A stretch of DNA of 64,000 nucleotides from contig URYK01000004.1 of NCBI GenBank assembly GCA_900552125.1, positions 54,884-118,883 of the forward strand, written 5' to 3'. Shown one piece after another: positions 40,490-51,200 of the stretch. The stretch's first letter is position 1. Every line of letters starts with the position of its first letter. The stretch is from an uncultured Solobacterium sp. (lineage in GTDB: Bacteria; Bacillota_I; Bacilli_A; Erysipelotrichales; Erysipelotrichaceae). Below the pieces are notes generated by a model that was not told where the DNA came from, made no database searches, and saw nothing but the letters and a program-made list of their open reading frames with translations. The translations under genes were made by a program, and so were the position numbers.

Positions 40490-42141
40490 AAACATATTTA
40501 GAACAGTATTGGGATATGATAACGTCTAGTGAAGTTATCGTTGGGCAGTGGTTGCGTATGGAAATGCAAAACCTTATAAATGATCTAAATGATGATAGAT
40601 ATATTTATGACATAACAGAAGCACACAAACGCATCAAATTTCAAGAAAGTTTATGTTTACAAAGTAAAGCCCCATTCTATATGAAGCCTGTTGTATTGAT
40701 GCCGTGGCAGAAAGCATGGTGGGAAGCCATATACAGCTTTAAAATGGCAGATACAAAGCAAAGACGATTTATTGAGGGCTTGCTTGAAATTGCACGTAAA
40801 AACGGAAAATCAACAATGTTTGCAGCTGATGGCAACACTGATTTGTTTATCGGTCAAGGCGGTGTATCAATATGTACTGCATCAAATGACGATAGACAGG
40901 CTAAATTTATCTGGTCGGAAATTGGCGGCATGCGGTCAAGGCTTGATCCAAAGAAAACAATCACGAGCCAGAACCTAACAGAAATCAGAAACAATCTGAA
41001 AAACGTTGATATTATCCGTTTATCAAGTAAAACGCAAAACATGGATGGCTTTAACTTTATAAAAGTTTATTTAGATGAGTCACATGATATGTCAGATGAT
41101 GAAATTGCCGAAGCGTGCTGGCGTGCGATGTCAACGCACGATGAGCCGTTATTCTTAAATTGCAGTACAAATGGATTTATCGTTGATGGTTATTTAGATA
41201 AAAAGCTGGCTTATGCTAAAAAAGTGATATTAGGTGAAATAGATGATATTCATTTTCTGCCATTCCTTTATGAACAGGATTCAGAACAGGAAATATGGGC
41301 AGATGAAGCAAGCTGGGAAAAATCAAATCCATCAATCCGTTATGGAGTTAAAAAGATAGCTAAATTAAGGCGTGATATAGAGGTTGCGAAAGTTGATAAA
41401 TCATCACGTATGCATTTGCTAACAAAAGATTTTAATATCAAACAGAACAACGTGCAATCATGGCTTATGCTTGAAGATTATGATTATCCAGTAGAAGTAT
41501 TTAGCCTAGAAGATTTTAAAGATGCGTTCTATCTCGCTGCTGTCGATCTATCCGCAACAACCGATTTATCAAATGCAAAAATACTGCTGATGAAACCAAA
41601 CGATAAAACCAAGTATGTTTATTCGCATTATTGGATTCCAGAAAGCAAACTTGAAGATAGTGATGATAAAGAAGCTGGCGCAAAATATCTTGAATGGGCA
41701 AGGCAAGGTATCTTAACAATTCATGATGGTAATGAAATTGATGTATCACAGATTGCTGATTGGTTTTATAGCTTGTTGAAAGAATACAATCTTAAATTGT
41801 TCAAATGTGGATATGATCAAAGATACGCCAAAACATTCTTGGATCGTATGGATGTATATGGCTTTGAATATGAAATGATATACCAAAATAGAAATGTCAT
41901 GTCACCGCCTATGAAACTTGTTGAAGCTGATTTAAAAGCACAATATATCAATTACAACAGAAATGAAATGGATATGTGGTGCTTGGGAAATGCAGCGCTT
42001 GAAATGGATAACAGGGGCAACATCATGTGCGTTAAGATTGATAACCAAAAATCAAAACGTATAGATGGGGCAGTTACATTGATTATTTTATACGAAGTAT
42101 TTAGAAGATATAGAAACGATTTTGTGTTGACAGTGAGGTGA
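40486..42141 (+). CDS. Phage terminase large subunit
   Basis: The 551-residue protein has the ATPase and nuclease domains of Terminase_1. The ATPase has an adenine-binding motif near MPWQKAWWEAI, Walker A RKNGKST (about residue 104) and Walker B VYLDESHD (about 190). The nuclease has AVDLSATTDLSNA (about 352), with the first acidic metal ligand. It overlaps terS by ATGA. It drives DNA translocation into the prohead and cuts at cos. Confidence 0.93.
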   Translation: MKTYLEQYWDMITSSEVIVGQWLRMEMQNLINDLNDDRYIYDITEAHKRIKFQESLCLQSKAPFYMKPVVLMPWQKAWWEAIYSFKMADTKQRRFIEGLLEIARKNGKSTMFAADGNTDLFIGQGGVSICTASNDDRQAKFIWSEIGGMRSRLDPKKTITSQNLTEIRNNLKNVDIIRLSSKTQNMDGFNFIKVYLDESHDMSDDEIAEACWRAMSTHDEPLFLNCSTNGFIVDGYLDKKLAYAKKVILGEIDDIHFLPFLYEQDSEQEIWADEASWEKSNPSIRYGVKKIAKLRRDIEVAKVDKSSRMHLLTKDFNIKQNNVQSWLMLEDYDYPVEVFSLEDFKDAFYLAAVDLSATTDLSNAKILLMKPNDKTKYVYSHYWIPESKLEDSDDKEAGAKYLEWARQGILTIHDGNEIDVSQIADWFYSLLKEYNLKLFKCGYDQRYAKTFLDRMDVYGFEYEMIYQNRNVMSPPMKLVEADLKAQYINYNRNEMDMWCLGNAALEMDNRGNIMCVKIDNQKSKRIDGAVTLIILYEVFRRYRNDFVLTVR

Positions 42142-42145
42142 TAGA

Positions 42146-43381
42146 GTGGGCATTTTCGATTTTATAACCAAATTAAAAAATAACGCTAAAAATAAGCGTT
42201 ATGCAAATATGCTAAATGGATATATGCCGATATTTTCACAGTTTGGGCAAGATATTTATGCAAGTGATGTTGTTCAACAATCAGTTTCGTGTATCGTTAC
42301 AGAATTAAAGAAACTGCAACCACAACATATACGCATGAATGATGGTGACTCTATGCCAGTGAGTAGCAACATTCAAAGATTGCTAGAATATCCAAATCCG
42401 TGGATGACACAGGCAGATTTTATTGAAAAGATTTTCTGGCAATTATTCTTGAATTACAACTCATTTGTTATTCCAACATATGTATTAAAAATTGATAAAG
42501 ACGGAAATTCTTATAAAGATTACACAGGGCTATATCCAGTGCAGCCGAAACAAGTTGATTTTCTGCAAGATTTAACAGGTGAGTTATTTGTTAGGTTTTC
42601 GTTCGCAAACAGCTATGAAACAACATTGAAATATAGTGATGTAATTCATTTACGTTACAGATTTTCAGTAAATGAATTTATGGGCGGTAACGCACTAGGA
42701 CAGCCAGACAATAAAGCATTGTTAAAAACATTAGATATAAACAACACACTGATTGAAGGTGTTGCAAAAGCATTAAAAGCATCATTTGCAATAAATGGCG
42801 TTGTAAAATACAACACATATATTGATGATGGAACAATGGAAGAAAATATTAAGGAACTAGAGGAAAAATTAAAATCGAATGATGGCGGCTTGTTGCCTTT
42901 GGATTTAAAAAACGAGTATATTCCTATTGTTAAAAATCCAAAAATAGTTGATGCTGAAACGCTTAAATTTATTGATTTAAAAATATTGCGTAATTTTGGG
43001 GTATCGTTGCCAATTCTAAATGGTGACTACACAAAAGCACAATATGAAGCGTTTTATCAAAAGACACTAGAACCACTTATTATAGTAATATCACAGGCAT
43101 TCACTAAAACATTGTTTACAGATAGAGAGAAATCGTTTGGCAATAAAATTAAGTTTTATCCAGATGAATTAATATTTATGGAAACAGGGCAGAAGATAGA
43201 GTTGTTTGATAAATTGATAGATTCTGCTTCATGTTGGAAAAATGAGTTCAGAACGGCGTTTGGAATGCGCCCAGACCCTGCATTTGTTGGGCAATTAGCA
43301 ATGTCAAGTAATAAGACAAATGCCGAGAACAACAAAAACGGCAACCAGAACAACGATGGAGGTGATGGAAATGCCGAATAA
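42146..43381 (+). CDS. Portal protein (HK97 family)
   Basis: GTG start at 42146, with GAGGTG ending 8 nt upstream. The 411-residue protein matches phage_portal (VVQQSVSCIVTELKKLQPQHIR; RLLEYPNPWMTQADFIEKIFW; FGVSLPILNGDYTKAQYEAFYQKTLEPLI). The last 25 residues are Asn/Gly/Asp-rich. It overlaps the protease gene by 11 bases. Twelve copies form the portal vertex. Confidence 0.92.
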   Translation: MGIFDFITKLKNNAKNKRYANMLNGYMPIFSQFGQDIYASDVVQQSVSCIVTELKKLQPQHIRMNDGDSMPVSSNIQRLLEYPNPWMTQADFIEKIFWQLFLNYNSFVIPTYVLKIDKDGNSYKDYTGLYPVQPKQVDFLQDLTGELFVRFSFANSYETTLKYSDVIHLRYRFSVNEFMGGNALGQPDNKALLKTLDINNTLIEGVAKALKASFAINGVVKYNTYIDDGTMEENIKELEEKLKSNDGGLLPLDLKNEYIPIVKNPKIVDAETLKFIDLKILRNFGVSLPILNGDYTKAQYEAFYQKTLEPLIIVISQAFTKTLFTDREKSFGNKIKFYPDELIFMETGQKIELFDKLIDSASCWKNEFRTAFGMRPDPAFVGQLAMSSNKTNAENNKNGNQNNDGGDGNAE

Positions 43382-44030
43382 ATTTGAAAAGCCAAAAATG
43401 AGTGAAATATGTTCACGTGCATTCTCAAATTATCAAGTTAGAGAATCAGAAGATGCAGCAATTGGATATATCACAGGTGTTCCAATTGTGTTTGAACAAC
43501 CAACTGATATTGGTGGTTTGTTTGAAGAAACGATTGCGAGTGGTGCAATAAGTGAAGATGTATTGCGTGATGTAGCATTTTTCTATAATCACGATTTAAA
43601 TACAAAACCACACGCAAGAACACGCACAGGAACGTTGAAATTTGAAATTACACCATTGCAAGTAAATATGAATACAGAAGTAAACCTAAGAAGAACAGAT
43701 TCAAATGATTTATATATCGCAGTTAAAGATAGAATCATTGATGGCATGTCATTCATGTTCAGAGTAGAAAAAGATGAATGGACAGACCTTGATACAGACT
43801 ATCCAAAAAGAAGAATCACTAAGATCGGTTATGTACAGGAAGTAAGTGCGGTTAATTACCCAGCTTATGAAGGTACTTCTATAAATGCTCGTTCCGATTT
43901 GTCACTGGATAGTGATAAACATGCGTTGGATAACGCTAGAGCGACATTGCTGGATAGCAATGATGAAAAGCGACAACTAGAGTTGGAAAAACTCAAAAAC
44001 GCAAATCGTATGAAATTAGGAGGATATTAA
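43371..44030 (+). CDS. HK97 family prohead protease
   Basis: ATG at 43371 after GGAGGTGATGG. The 219-residue protein has the U35/HK97 protease core: AAIGYITGVPIVFEQP, FYNHDLNTKPHARTRTGTLKFEI with the catalytic His, and IIDGMSFMFRV with Ser. It cleaves the capsid delta domain. A helical tail from about 180 resembles a scaffold. Confidence 0.9.
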   Translation: MPNKFEKPKMSEICSRAFSNYQVRESEDAAIGYITGVPIVFEQPTDIGGLFEETIASGAISEDVLRDVAFFYNHDLNTKPHARTRTGTLKFEITPLQVNMNTEVNLRRTDSNDLYIAVKDRIIDGMSFMFRVEKDEWTDLDTDYPKRRITKIGYVQEVSAVNYPAYEGTSINARSDLSLDSDKHALDNARATLLDSNDEKRQLELEKLKNANRMKLGGY

Positions 44031-44031
44031 A

Positions 44032-45279
44032 ATGAACAAAGAATGGTTTAAAAAGTTTATTGCGAGAAAGAAAAAAGAATTAGAAGCACTTCAAGAACGT
44101 TCTAACGCAAGCGAAGATATTAACGAAGTGCGTTCAATCGGTACACAGATCGATGGAATTAATGAAGAAATCCGTGATGCAGAAGCACAGCTTGCAGCAT
44201 TAGAACAAGCAGAAGAACAGCGTGGCAATGGTTCACCTATGAACGGAAACGGCTTCAATCCTATGCAGATGGTAGGTGGCGCACAAATGAACCAACAGCG
44301 TGGAAATGAAGAGCCAACAGCAACAATGGAATACCGCCAAGCGTTCAAAAAATACGTGCAGACAGGAGAAACAATTCCTTCTGAATTGCGTGCAGCATCT
44401 ACAACAACTACTTCTGATATTGGTATGGCAATTCCTAAAACAATCATGGATGAGTTCATCAAAGAAGCATCTAAGGTATATGGGCATATCTACGCAAAAG
44501 TACGTAAATTAAACGTAAAAGGTGGCGTTGAGTTCCCTATTGCGAAACTATCCGCTGATCTGAAATGGATTGCAGAAGGTACAGTATCAGAAAAACAAAA
44601 AGCTGGTGACATCAAAGAAAAAGTATCATTCAGCTATCACATTGGGGAAATCCGTGTTGCAGTTTCACTATTAGCACAGATTGTTTCATTGGATGTATTT
44701 GAACAAGAAGTTGTAAGAATCATGCTAGAAGGTTATCTAAAAGGCATGGACACAGCAATTATTTCTGGTACTGGTTCTGGGCAGCCTTTAGGAATTACAG
44801 TTGATCCACGAGTTAAAAACGTTGTTGAATTTACAGAAGAAGAATTTGGTGATTGGACAGCATGGCGAAAGAAACTATTTGCAGTTATTCCATTATCAAA
44901 ACGTGGGCTTGGTGAGTTCCTTTTCCCAGCATCAACAGTTGAATCTTATTTAATGACAATGAAAGATGCCAATAACCGCCCACTATTCAAAGAAGCAACA
45001 GATTTAAACATGGGTAATACAGCTGGTTCTTTCTTTGGTAGAACTACTGATCTAGTTGAACCAGATATTATTAAAGATTTTGCAACTGCTACAGCTGGTG
45101 ATGTAGTAGGTGTTATGTGGGTTCCAAGTGATTACGCAATCAATACTAACTTTGAATTTGGAATGAAACGTTATTTTGATGAAGATACAAACGAATGGAT
45201 CAACAAAGGATTAACAGTTGTTGATGGTAAAATCCTAGACACATCTGGATGCTATTTAATAAAAAAAAAAGTAGCTTAG
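44032..45279 (+). CDS. Major capsid protein (HK97 fold)
   Basis: The 415-residue protein has a charged helical delta/scaffold region (1-110: RKKKELEALQERSNASEDINEV). The HK97 core follows (from about 125: SDIGMAIPKTIMDEFIKEASK, GVEFPIAKLS, ISGTGSGQPLGITV). The reading frame ends after a run of ten As at 45261-45270. In the -1 frame the sequence continues 19 codons as SSLDVARIDEARIDESVLG to a stop at 45327-45329, which looks coding. Confidence 0.92.
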   Translation: MNKEWFKKFIARKKKELEALQERSNASEDINEVRSIGTQIDGINEEIRDAEAQLAALEQAEEQRGNGSPMNGNGFNPMQMVGGAQMNQQRGNEEPTATMEYRQAFKKYVQTGETIPSELRAASTTTTSDIGMAIPKTIMDEFIKEASKVYGHIYAKVRKLNVKGGVEFPIAKLSADLKWIAEGTVSEKQKAGDIKEKVSFSYHIGEIRVAVSLLAQIVSLDVFEQEVVRIMLEGYLKGMDTAIISGTGSGQPLGITVDPRVKNVVEFTEEEFGDWTAWRKKLFAVIPLSKRGLGEFLFPASTVESYLMTMKDANNRPLFKEATDLNMGNTAGSFFGRTTDLVEPDIIKDFATATAGDVVGVMWVPSDYAINTNFEFGMKRYFDEDTNEWINKGLTVVDGKILDTSGCYLIKKKVA

Positions 45280-45348
45280 ATGTTGCAAGAATTGATGAAG
45301 CAAGAATTGATGAATCAGTATTGGGATAAAAAACGGAGGTAAATTATT

Positions 45349-45660
45349 ATGGCTAAAAAAGAAGAATTATCAGTGGTTGAACCACGTGAAGCAAAAACAT
45401 GGACAAAGGGCGAACTTGTTAGTTCCGAAGGAATGAATGCGCTAGAGCAGAAAGCTGAAAATGCGCTTACAACCGCACAGTCTGCTAAAACAACAGCAGA
45501 AGCAGCATGCCCAAAAACACAGGCGGCTTCAAAATCTGCTTTAGGGCTAGTTAAACAGTCTGCTTTGGTTGCGGAAGCGGCTGGCGAAAACGTAACAAAA
45601 GAAGAATTTAAAGCGTTGTTAGATGCATTAAAAGCTGCTGGAATCATGGCAAGCGCATAG
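45349..45660 (+). CDS. Head fibre protein
   Basis: The 103-residue product matches the Phage_fiber_2 pattern. It has an N-terminal segment (VEPREAKTWTKGELVSSEGMNALEQK), an Ala-rich helix and the signature SALGLVKQSALVAEAAGENVTKEEFKALLDALKAAGIM. Members decorate the heads of phi29-like and sipho phages. It lies between capsid and connector genes and starts after ACGGAGGT. Confidence 0.8.
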   Translation: MAKKEELSVVEPREAKTWTKGELVSSEGMNALEQKAENALTTAQSAKTTAEAACPKTQAASKSALGLVKQSALVAEAAGENVTKEEFKALLDALKAAGIMASA

Positions 45661-45672
45661 AGGTGATAAACA

Positions 45673-45942
45673 ATGGCAGAAGTAAATCTATTAGAAAAGG
45701 TTAAAAGCTGGATGGGGTTCAGTGGCAACAACTACCAAGATGAACGCCTAAAGGGATATATTGAAGAAGTCAAGCAATATCTATTAGATGGTGGGGCATC
45801 ACAAGAAATTGTTGATGCGCCAACTTCTGCTGGTGTTATTGCTATAGGCGTTAGTGATTTGTTCTATGAAAAAGCATTATCATCTTATTTCAAAGAAAGA
45901 GCAACGCAAGTTTGCTTGAAGAAGGTGAAGAAAGATGTATAA
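45673..45942 (+). CDS. Head-tail connector protein (gp6-like)
   Basis: The 89-residue helical protein (LLEKVKSWMGFSGNNYQDERLKGYIEEVKQYLLDGGA) has the size and helical pattern of HK97 gp6-type connectors. It binds the portal ring. The overlap with the next gene is 8 bases. Confidence 0.7.
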   Translation: MAEVNLLEKVKSWMGFSGNNYQDERLKGYIEEVKQYLLDGGASQEIVDAPTSAGVIAIGVSDLFYEKALSSYFKERATQVCLKKVKKDV

Positions 45943-46276
45943 ACCTAGTGCGCCTTTCAATGTTTCTATGATGGTATTAGTTCCAACGTTTGAAAATGTT
46001 AACGGTGTACCGAAAAAGGTATATCCAGAAACAGGCATGATTATTAATGGAAGTTTTAGAACGTTTGGAGGTACTGAAAAAGTTGTTAATGGCATTTTAA
46101 CACTAGAAAACACGGCAGTTATAGAAACATTTTTCAATCCAACTATTAAAGCAGATTGCAGAATAAAGATGCTTGATTATGGTGATGTGTATGAAATCAT
46201 GGGCGAGCCAGAAAATATTGAGTTAAGAAATCAGTTTCTAAAATTTAAAGTTAAAAAAGTAGGCGGCAGACCGTAA
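45935..46276 (+). CDS. Head closure / stopper protein
   Basis: The 113-residue beta-rich protein (MYKPSAPFNVSMMVLVPTFE ... GDVYEIMGEPENIELRNQFLKFKVKKV) has the pattern of SPP1 gp16-like head-tail stoppers. It overlaps neighbours on both sides, as usual in this module. Confidence 0.65.
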   Translation: MYKPSAPFNVSMMVLVPTFENVNGVPKKVYPETGMIINGSFRTFGGTEKVVNGILTLENTAVIETFFNPTIKADCRIKMLDYGDVYEIMGEPENIELRNQFLKFKVKKVGGRP

Positions 46277-46689
46277 TGGCTAGAAATAAATTAACAATCA
46301 GCTTTGATGGTTTTGAAGAAATCATGGAAAAGCTAGACAGAGCAACAGCCGACACGAAAGAAATCACAGAAAGAGCATTGCAAAAGTCTTATGATGTTGT
46401 TACACCAGATATTGAAAAAGCGATTGCACCGCATCATTTAACAGGACAGACAGAGCAATCATTAGCAAAGAATGAGCGTGTTGAATGGGAAGGAACGAAA
46501 GCACATATAAAAGTTGGTTTTAACATCAGCAAAGGCGGTTTGGCTTCAATATTTCTGATGTATGGCACGCCTAGAATGCAGCCAGATAAGAAACTGTATA
46601 ACTCAATTTATGGTTCAGCAACAAAGAAGAAAGTAAAAAAAGTACAAGAAGAAATATTTCAAGAAGAATTAAGGAAGGTGATGGGATGA
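46276..46689 (+). CDS. HK97 gp10-like tail completion protein
   Basis: The 137-residue product has LDRATADTKEITERALQKSYDVVTPDIEKAIAPHHLTGQTEQSL and SIFLMYGTPRMQPDKKLYNSIYG, the HK97_gp10_like signature. It joins the tail to the head. Start is one base past the previous stop; end overlaps the next start by four bases. Confidence 0.8.
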   Translation: MARNKLTISFDGFEEIMEKLDRATADTKEITERALQKSYDVVTPDIEKAIAPHHLTGQTEQSLAKNERVEWEGTKAHIKVGFNISKGGLASIFLMYGTPRMQPDKKLYNSIYGSATKKKVKKVQEEIFQEELRKVMG

Positions 46690-47030
46690 AAAGTGAATTG
46701 ATTAACGTACTGAACACGTTTGGCTTTCCAGTCTATCGGCAGGGATCAATGAGCAGTGAAGAAGATTATCCATCATCTTTCTTTACTTTTTGGAATTTTG
46801 AAACGCCAGAAGATAAACACTATAACAACGAGGCATCTCGTGCAGTGTGGGGATTCTGGGTGTACATGTATAGTGATGATCCATCTATTGTAGATGCGAA
46901 ACTAGAAGAAGCTAGAAAGCTATTAAAAAGCAATGGGTGGATTATAGATGGAAAAGGTGAAGATGTTGCAAGTGATGTAGAAACACACACAGGGCGCATG
47001 TTCACATGTTACAAGATTGAAAATTACTAG
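46686..47030 (+). CDS. Tail terminator protein
   Basis: The 114-residue protein (INVLNTFGFPVYRQGSMSSEEDYPSSFFTFWNFETPEDKHYNNEA) has the order of phage tail terminators (YxxG, P..F.TF, and DD.S.V). Placed directly before the tail tube gene, the position of the terminator that caps tube growth. Confidence 0.75.
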   Translation: MKSELINVLNTFGFPVYRQGSMSSEEDYPSSFFTFWNFETPEDKHYNNEASRAVWGFWVYMYSDDPSIVDAKLEEARKLLKSNGWIIDGKGEDVASDVETHTGRMFTCYKIENY

Positions 47031-47040
47031 GAGGTAAAAC

Positions 47041-47703
47041 ATGACTAAAGTAGTAGAATTTCGAGGCGTTGACAATTTAGTAGCTGCCGAAGTTTTAACA
47101 GATGATAACGAACTAGAGGGCGGTTATACTGTTGGCGAAGTTTTCAGCGTTGCACCAGTTGCAGAAATTTCAAAGACAACAGAAACATCAAGTGAGACAA
47201 AATACTATGACAACTTGCCAGCGTTAGTTATCAATTCAGAGGGTTCAGATGAAATCGGTGTTACTTGTGCTATTCCAGATTTAGCAACTTATGCAAAATT
47301 GGTTGGTAAATCAATTGATAGCGAAACAGGGGCAATGATTGATGGTGAACGTGATCCAAAATACTATGCGTTAGGTTATCGCTTTAAAAAGACAGATGGC
47401 ACATATCGCTATGTATGGCGATTAAAAGGGATGTTTGCAATTCCAGATGAAGCAGCACAGACAGAAACAGATGAAACAGATTCCAATAACATGGAATTAA
47501 CATTTACAGGAATTTCAACAACGCATAAATTTACAAAAGGCGGAAAGCCAGCAAAAGCAGTTGTTGTTGATGATACGCCAACATCAAAATGCGATGTTTC
47601 AACATTCTTTGAAACTGTAACTGATCCAGATAAATTGAAAGCTAAAGGTTTGCCGATGGCTAAAATTGATGAAGGAAAAGTTGACGAATCAGTAGTTGGA
47701 TAA
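47041..47703 (+). CDS. Major tail tube protein (phi13-type)
   Basis: The 220-residue protein has the phi13 family pattern (GYTVGEVFSVAPVAEISKTTETSSETKYYDN, GSDEIGVTCAIPDLATYAKLVGKSID, YALGYRFKKTDGTYRYVWRLKGMFA). Ribosome binding site: AGGAGGT. It polymerises as the tail tube around the tape measure. Confidence 0.88.
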   Translation: MTKVVEFRGVDNLVAAEVLTDDNELEGGYTVGEVFSVAPVAEISKTTETSSETKYYDNLPALVINSEGSDEIGVTCAIPDLATYAKLVGKSIDSETGAMIDGERDPKYYALGYRFKKTDGTYRYVWRLKGMFAIPDEAAQTETDETDSNNMELTFTGISTTHKFTKGGKPAKAVVVDDTPTSKCDVSTFFETVTDPDKLKAKGLPMAKIDEGKVDESVVG

Positions 47704-47722
47704 TTGAAAGGGGCATTGTGAT

Positions 47723-48271
47723 ATGAAATTAATGTTGCACACAAAATCAAACGTTTATATAACTGAACTTAATAAAATAACGTTCGGTGAATGTGAAGAT
47801 ATTCTTGATGCAATAGATATTGATAGCATGGAATTTAAAAACAGTGATGAACTTGAAAAATGCATCAAGTCAACATTAAAAGACCGAATTTCTAAAATAC
47901 ATCCAGTTATCACTTCTATCTTTTGCATTCCAGATGAAGATTTTGCATCTATAAGAATAGATGAATTGGTTGAAACCTTAACATTTATCACATCATATGC
48001 ACTTAATGAATTATCACAATGTGCTTCTAATAGCGATACAAAAAAGGGGAGCAGTTCTGCTTCCCTTTATCAAATTCTATTTGATTTACAGATAACGTTA
48101 TGTGATAAGTTTAAAGGCTTAAATCCTTTCATTTTAAGGTATGAAACAATGCAAGAGGTATTTTTGCTAATAAAACGATTAAACAATGCTCAAACGCAAA
48201 GCAATGAGCCTATAAATCAATCTAACGGTGATGTTATACGCCGCCCAGCATCAGATGATAGCTGGTTTTAA
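47723..48271 (+). CDS. Tail assembly chaperone with a possible -1 frameshift site
   Basis: The 182-residue product lies between the tail tube and tape measure genes, the usual place of tail assembly chaperones. It looks like the long (G-GT type) form in one frame. At 48040-48046 there is a slippery heptamer, A AAA AAG, in the correct phase, directly followed by a GC-rich hairpin (GGGAGCAG with CTGCTTCCC, 48047-48065). A -1 slip there would add 12 codons (GEQFCFPLSNSI) and stop, giving a short form of about 120 residues. Confidence 0.7.
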   Translation: MKLMLHTKSNVYITELNKITFGECEDILDAIDIDSMEFKNSDELEKCIKSTLKDRISKIHPVITSIFCIPDEDFASIRIDELVETLTFITSYALNELSQCASNSDTKKGSSSASLYQILFDLQITLCDKFKGLNPFILRYETMQEVFLLIKRLNNAQTQSNEPINQSNGDVIRRPASDDSWF

Positions 48272-48288
48272 TAAAGGGGGTGAATGCT

Positions 48289-51200
48289 ATGCCAAGAAAT
48301 GAAGATATAACAACACGGTTTACCGTTGACATATCAGACTTAAAAGCGAATATCCAAGAAGCCAACAGACAGATAAAACTTGCAAATAGTGAATTTAAAG
48401 CCGCATCTGCTGGCATGGATGATTGGTCGAGTTCTGCCGATGGTTTATCTGCTAAATTGAAACAATTAAATACTGTACATGATGCAGAAAATAAAAAATT
48501 AGATTCATTAAAGCAGCAATATAATCTTGTTGTTGAACAACAGGGCGAAAATTCAAAGGCTGCACAGGATTTAATGGTTAAAATCAATAACCAACAGGCA
48601 GCAGTTTCAAAGACAGAAAAAGCAATCAATCAGTATAATGCAAAACTTGATGAATTAACAGCATCAAGTAACCAAACGGTTACAGCATCGCAAAAGCTAA
48701 CTGATGAAATCAACGATCAAGAAACAGAATTAAATCAGTTAAAAAGCAAATATAAAGATGTGATTCTATCACAAGGCGAAGCATCAGATGAAGCCAAACA
48801 GTTAGCATCTGAAATTACTAGTTTAAGTGAAAAGTTACAAACCAATAAAATAAAAATGGCTGATGCTGATGATGCAGCTGATAAATTATCACGTGCATTA
48901 GATAAGACAGAAAAAGAAACAGAAGAAACTAGCAAAAGTTTCACGTTGATGGATGGCGTTCTTTCTGGCGTAATTTCTAACGGAATTTCAACCGCAACTG
49001 GAAAAATTACAGAGTTTGTTGGTTCGCTATTTGAGTTAGGCGATGCAACAGAAGAATATCGTTCAATGATGGCAAAAGTTGAAGGTTCTGCAAATTCATT
49101 TGGTTATTCTATTGATTTTGCGAAAGATCAATACAAAGAGTTCTATTCATATGTAAAAGATGATCAAATGGCAACAAATGCAATCACTAACTTAATGGGT
49201 ATGAAAGTATCGACAGAAGCGGTATCAGATGCAGCAGATGCAGCCGTTGCGGTTTGGTCGGCATATGGCGATTCTATACCTATTGAGGGCTTAACAGAAG
49301 CAATCAATGAATCTGCAATTGTTGGGCAAGTAACGGCATCACTAGCCGATACAATCAACTGGGCTAAACGTTCAAACGAAGATTGGACAGCTGCAATGGC
49401 TGGGCATACAAAGGCGCAAGAAGCCTTTAATCAAGCCATAAAAGACGGTGAAAACCAAGAAGATGCATACAGTGCAGCGTTAGCAGCATGTTCAAGCACA
49501 CAGGAAAGAGCAGAACTGATTGCACAAACCTTAAATAAGACTTATGGGAAATCAAAAGATACCTATGATAAGTTAGCTGGTTCATTGATTGAAGCAAACA
49601 AAGCAGAATTAGAACTGAAAGAAACGCAAGCCGATTTAGCGGAAACACTTGCGCCACTACAAACTGAATTTACAAGACTTCAAAACAAGGCTTTAAAAGC
49701 ATTATCACCAGTTATTGAAGATGTTACAGACGATTTTGAAGGATTGATAGAAGATATAGATTGGGATGGTGCAGCAAATGTTATTGGTGATCTGTTAGAA
49801 ACAACAGCTGATGGCTTGCATTTTGTTGTAAAAAACATTGAACCAATTTCAGCAGGCGTTAAAGGAATGGCGGTTGCATGGGGAACTTATAAAGCTGCAC
49901 AATTAGCGGCTAATGGGGTAATAAAAGCATCTAATGCATTGCTTGCAATCACCAAAACATCAACGACAGCTGCAACAGCTGCAACGGTGGCGAATACAAC
50001 GGCAACAAATGCATCAACGGTAGCAACAAAAGCGTTAGCATTAGCGCAGAAAATGACACCGTGGGGGCTTGTTGCAGGTTTGATTGGTGGTGCTGTTGTT
50101 GCACTAGGGACATATATCGCATCTACAAAAAAATCAAAAGAAGAAACTGATGCAAATACGATCGCAACAAAAAAATTAGTAGAAGAATATGACAAAGTCA
50201 CAGATGCATTGAAAGAAAGTAAAAAAGCACGTGATGAGCACATACAATCAGCAGCCGCAGAAGTTGGATCAGCTGAAATAATGGCGAAAAAACTTGATGA
50301 ACTTTCTAAAAAAGAAAACAAATCAAATGCTGAAAAGAAGCAGATGCAATATTATGTTGATCGTTTAAATGAGTTAATACCAGAACTTAACTTGAAATAT
50401 GATAAAGAAAAAGATGCATTAAATAAATCGACAGATGCGATTAATAAGAATATCACAGCACAAAAAAATCTAGCTCTTGCAAAAGCTGCACAAGAAAATC
50501 TAAATGAAATTGCCAAAGATATGGCTGATGTTGAAATTAAACTAGCTGATGCCACAGAATTACATGCATCAAATGAAAAGAAATTAGCAGATGCAAAAAA
50601 AGAAACCGCAAAAGCGCAAGAAGCATGGGCAAAGGCTGGTTATCAAATGTCTGGACAAGAATATGCAGCGTTTGTTAAAGCATCCGAAGCACAAGCAAAA
50701 TTACAAAAAAATTACAATGATTCGAAAACAGCAGTTGACGGTTATAAATCTAAATTAAACGGATTGAATCAAGAGTTTGAGAAAACAGATCAATATGCAC
50801 AATCAAAGATAAACGCAGCAGAAATTGAAGAACAACTTAATGCAATCATAGCGAAAGCAAAAGCAAAAGGAATTGAGGTACCAAAAGCTATTTCACAAGG
50901 TATTTCAGAAGGTGCATATGCAGTACCAGAATCAGTTGAAGAAATGAAATCACTGATTACTTATGATGATATGGTTGCTAAGGCACAAAAAAATGGTGTT
51001 GCAGTACCACAGTATCTATCAGATGGAATCAGAAGTGGGAATATCAAGCCATCTGTTGCAGTGCAAGAAATGAATGCACTTGTACAATTTAATGATTTGG
51101 TACAAAAAACACAGAAAGCAGGGTTTGATGTTCCAGAAACATTAAAAAATAATGTTCTATCTGGTAAAACAAAGCCACAACAGGCTGTACAGCAAATGAA

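Noticed and set aside
47409..50321. Several minus-strand open frames opposite tail genes
   Set aside because: Shadow frames of Ala/Thr-rich genes without start signals.
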